From the NCBI GenBank assembly GCA_022839445.1, contig JALHFC010000065.1, positions 1 to 6,213 of the forward strand: a stretch of 6,213 nt of DNA, given 5' to 3'. Position 1 is the first letter of the stretch, and each line of letters starts with the position of its first letter. This DNA is from Pelotomaculum sp. (GTDB lineage Bacteria > Bacillota > Desulfotomaculia > Desulfotomaculales > Pelotomaculaceae). Shown here in pieces: positions 5,178 through 6,213 of the stretch. The notes under the pieces are model-generated. The model was not told the DNA's origin. It was given only the letters and a program-made list of their open reading frames with translations, and did not search any database. The translations under genes were made by a program, and so were the position numbers.

Positions 5178-6213
5178 TCAATTTTTACCCCTACCGTGCT
5201 TTACAGGCCGGCTAAAGCTGCCGACAACAAGGCCCGGCACTTCCTCAAGGGCCTCGATCAGCGCCGGTATACCGATAACATTATCGCTCTTTGCCGGGAT
5301 ATGCTGAAAAAGCCAATCCGGATCAATATTGAGGTTGCGTAGCTGTACCATATTTAGCCCGGTATCACGCACCAGCTCCAGTAAAGACTCCACTTCCTCC
5401 GCCCTGTCGGTTAGCCCGGGGAAAACCAGCAAATTTAATGACGTATAAACACCGTAATTAACCGCAGTCCTGATCGAACGGCGGACATCGTCCAGGCCAA
5501 AATCGCAGGGACGGCAATAAGCATCGTATGTATCCGGACAGGCGCTGATCAAGCTGACACGGATGGCATCCAGACCAGCCCGGCAAATTTCCTCCACTGC
5601 AACAGTGCGCCCCCCGTTACTGTTCATATTGATAGTGCCCCGGTCCGTCTGCGACCTGATTAGCTCGATGGACCTAATTATTGTTTCCGAAGCAAGCAAT
5701 GGCTCCCCCTCGCAACCCTGCCCAAAACTAATGATCGCCTTTTCCCCTAGCTCTAAATGCGGAACAGCCACCTCGGACACTTCCTCCGGCGATGGTGTAA
5801 ACGTTATCCGCGACTGGGGCGACGGGCAGCATTCCGCCGGCTGCAAAGAGATACAGCCCAAACAACGGGCATTGCATGAAGGGGAAACAGGGATCCCGCC
5901 TTCCCAGCGATTATAAAAAATATTTTGTGCGGTAAAACATTGGTAGTCCATAGAACAGCGGGCCAAATGATTTAAGATCCGGTTTTGGGGGAACCGGCCT
6001 AACCTTTCCTTAATTAAAGCCGGTAACTTTTTAGTATTATAATGGACGGGGTCCCACCGGTAAGGATCACCGGTGCGCCTGGCCGCCACATACAACTCCC
6101 CGCCGCGGTCAGCCACAGCAGCATAACCGAGGAGCGGTAACGGCCGGTCCTTTTCCACCCTTATGAAAGAAGGCAGCAAAGTACGGGTATAGCCCTGGGG
6201 CAAAAGCGCCCCT
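5178..6213 (-). CDS. Radical SAM protein of unknown function, 5' end outside the window
   Basis: The frame is open to the window edge, so the N-terminus is missing; the TTG at 6201-6203 is the first visible start but need not be real. Numbered from it (341 residues), the radical SAM cluster motif CNARCLGC gives Cys110, Cys114 and Cys117 (CX3CX2C) for a 4Fe-4S cluster that cleaves SAM. SFGQGCEGEPLL (159-170) holds the GEP motif that helps bind SAM. GTINMNSNGG (189-198), AGLDAIRVSLISA (209-221) and LNLLVFPGLTDRAEEVE (256-272) match later strands of the barrel. About 100 residues precede the cluster, including HLARCSMDYQCFTAQNIF (79-96). Further cysteines (83, 89, 125, 126, 164, 207, 222, 230, 233) may hold a second cluster or sites. 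The substrate is unknown. It resembles a family I recall from Peptococcaceae genomes, often near rpmE. The stop is TGA. Confidence 0.85.
   Translation of the reverse strand, partial: GALLPQGYTRTLLPSFIRVEKDRPLPLLGYAAVADRGGELYVAARRTGDPYRWDPVHYNTKKLPALIKERLGRFPQNRILNHLARCSMDYQCFTAQNIFYNRWEGGIPVSPSCNARCLGCISLQPAECCPSPQSRITFTPSPEEVSEVAVPHLELGEKAIISFGQGCEGEPLLASETIIRSIELIRSQTDRGTINMNSNGGRTVAVEEICRAGLDAIRVSLISACPDTYDAYCRPCDFGLDDVRRSIRTAVNYGVYTSLNLLVFPGLTDRAEEVESLLELVRDTGLNMVQLRNLNIDPDWLFQHIPAKSDNVIGIPALIEALEEVPGLVVGSFSRPVKHGRGKN

Overview
The window reads as a piece of a Gram-positive, Firmicutes-type chromosome, most likely from the Peptococcaceae / Desulfotomaculia group (Pelotomaculum-like). This placement is an inference. 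It rests on the gene order rpmE - DUF1385 - prfA - prmC - threonylcarbamoyl-AMP synthase - mntP, which partly matches the Bacillus prfA/prmC...ywlC-mntP neighbourhood. It also rests on strong Shine-Dalgarno sequences, mixed ATG/GTG/TTG starts, and a radical SAM protein that I associate from memory with this group. Base composition is moderately GC-rich and even; I see no insertion sequence, prophage gene, CRISPR array, tRNA or rRNA.

Every gene I can support is on the minus strand, so transcription runs from high to low coordinates. The right end (5178 to the edge) is a radical SAM protein whose N-terminus lies outside the window. A 165-bp gap follows, holding a good sigma-A-type promoter for rpmE (extended -10 TGCTATAAT). 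The genes rpmE (ribosomal protein L31), a DUF1385 membrane protein, prfA (RF1), prmC (the methylase of the RF1 GGQ glutamine) and a two-domain Sua5/YwlC-type threonylcarbamoyl-AMP synthase then follow. Gaps between them are 53 bp, an 11-bp overlap, about 14 bp (to the inferred prmC start) and 31 bp, so they look like one operon for translation and tRNA modification. A small hairpin between rpmE and DUF1385 may trim readthrough.

A 210-bp non-coding stretch separates this operon from mntP (manganese efflux), which has its own plausible promoter and ribosome binding site. That stretch holds an imperfect three-helix hairpin, three CCGGT units spaced exactly 10 bp apart, and an AACCGGTT palindrome against the -10 box. 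I do not recognise it as a known riboswitch.

Functionally the core is coherent. RF1 terminates translation, PrmC modifies its GGQ loop, L31 belongs to the large ribosomal subunit, and Sua5/YwlC makes the precursor for t6A in tRNA. The points most worth a second look are the prmC start (the conserved N-terminus is encoded but no ATG/GTG/TTG precedes it, while an ACG sits at ideal distance from a Shine-Dalgarno), the cysteine-rich radical SAM protein of unknown function, and the structured mntP leader. I do not see a convincing multi-gene novel system.
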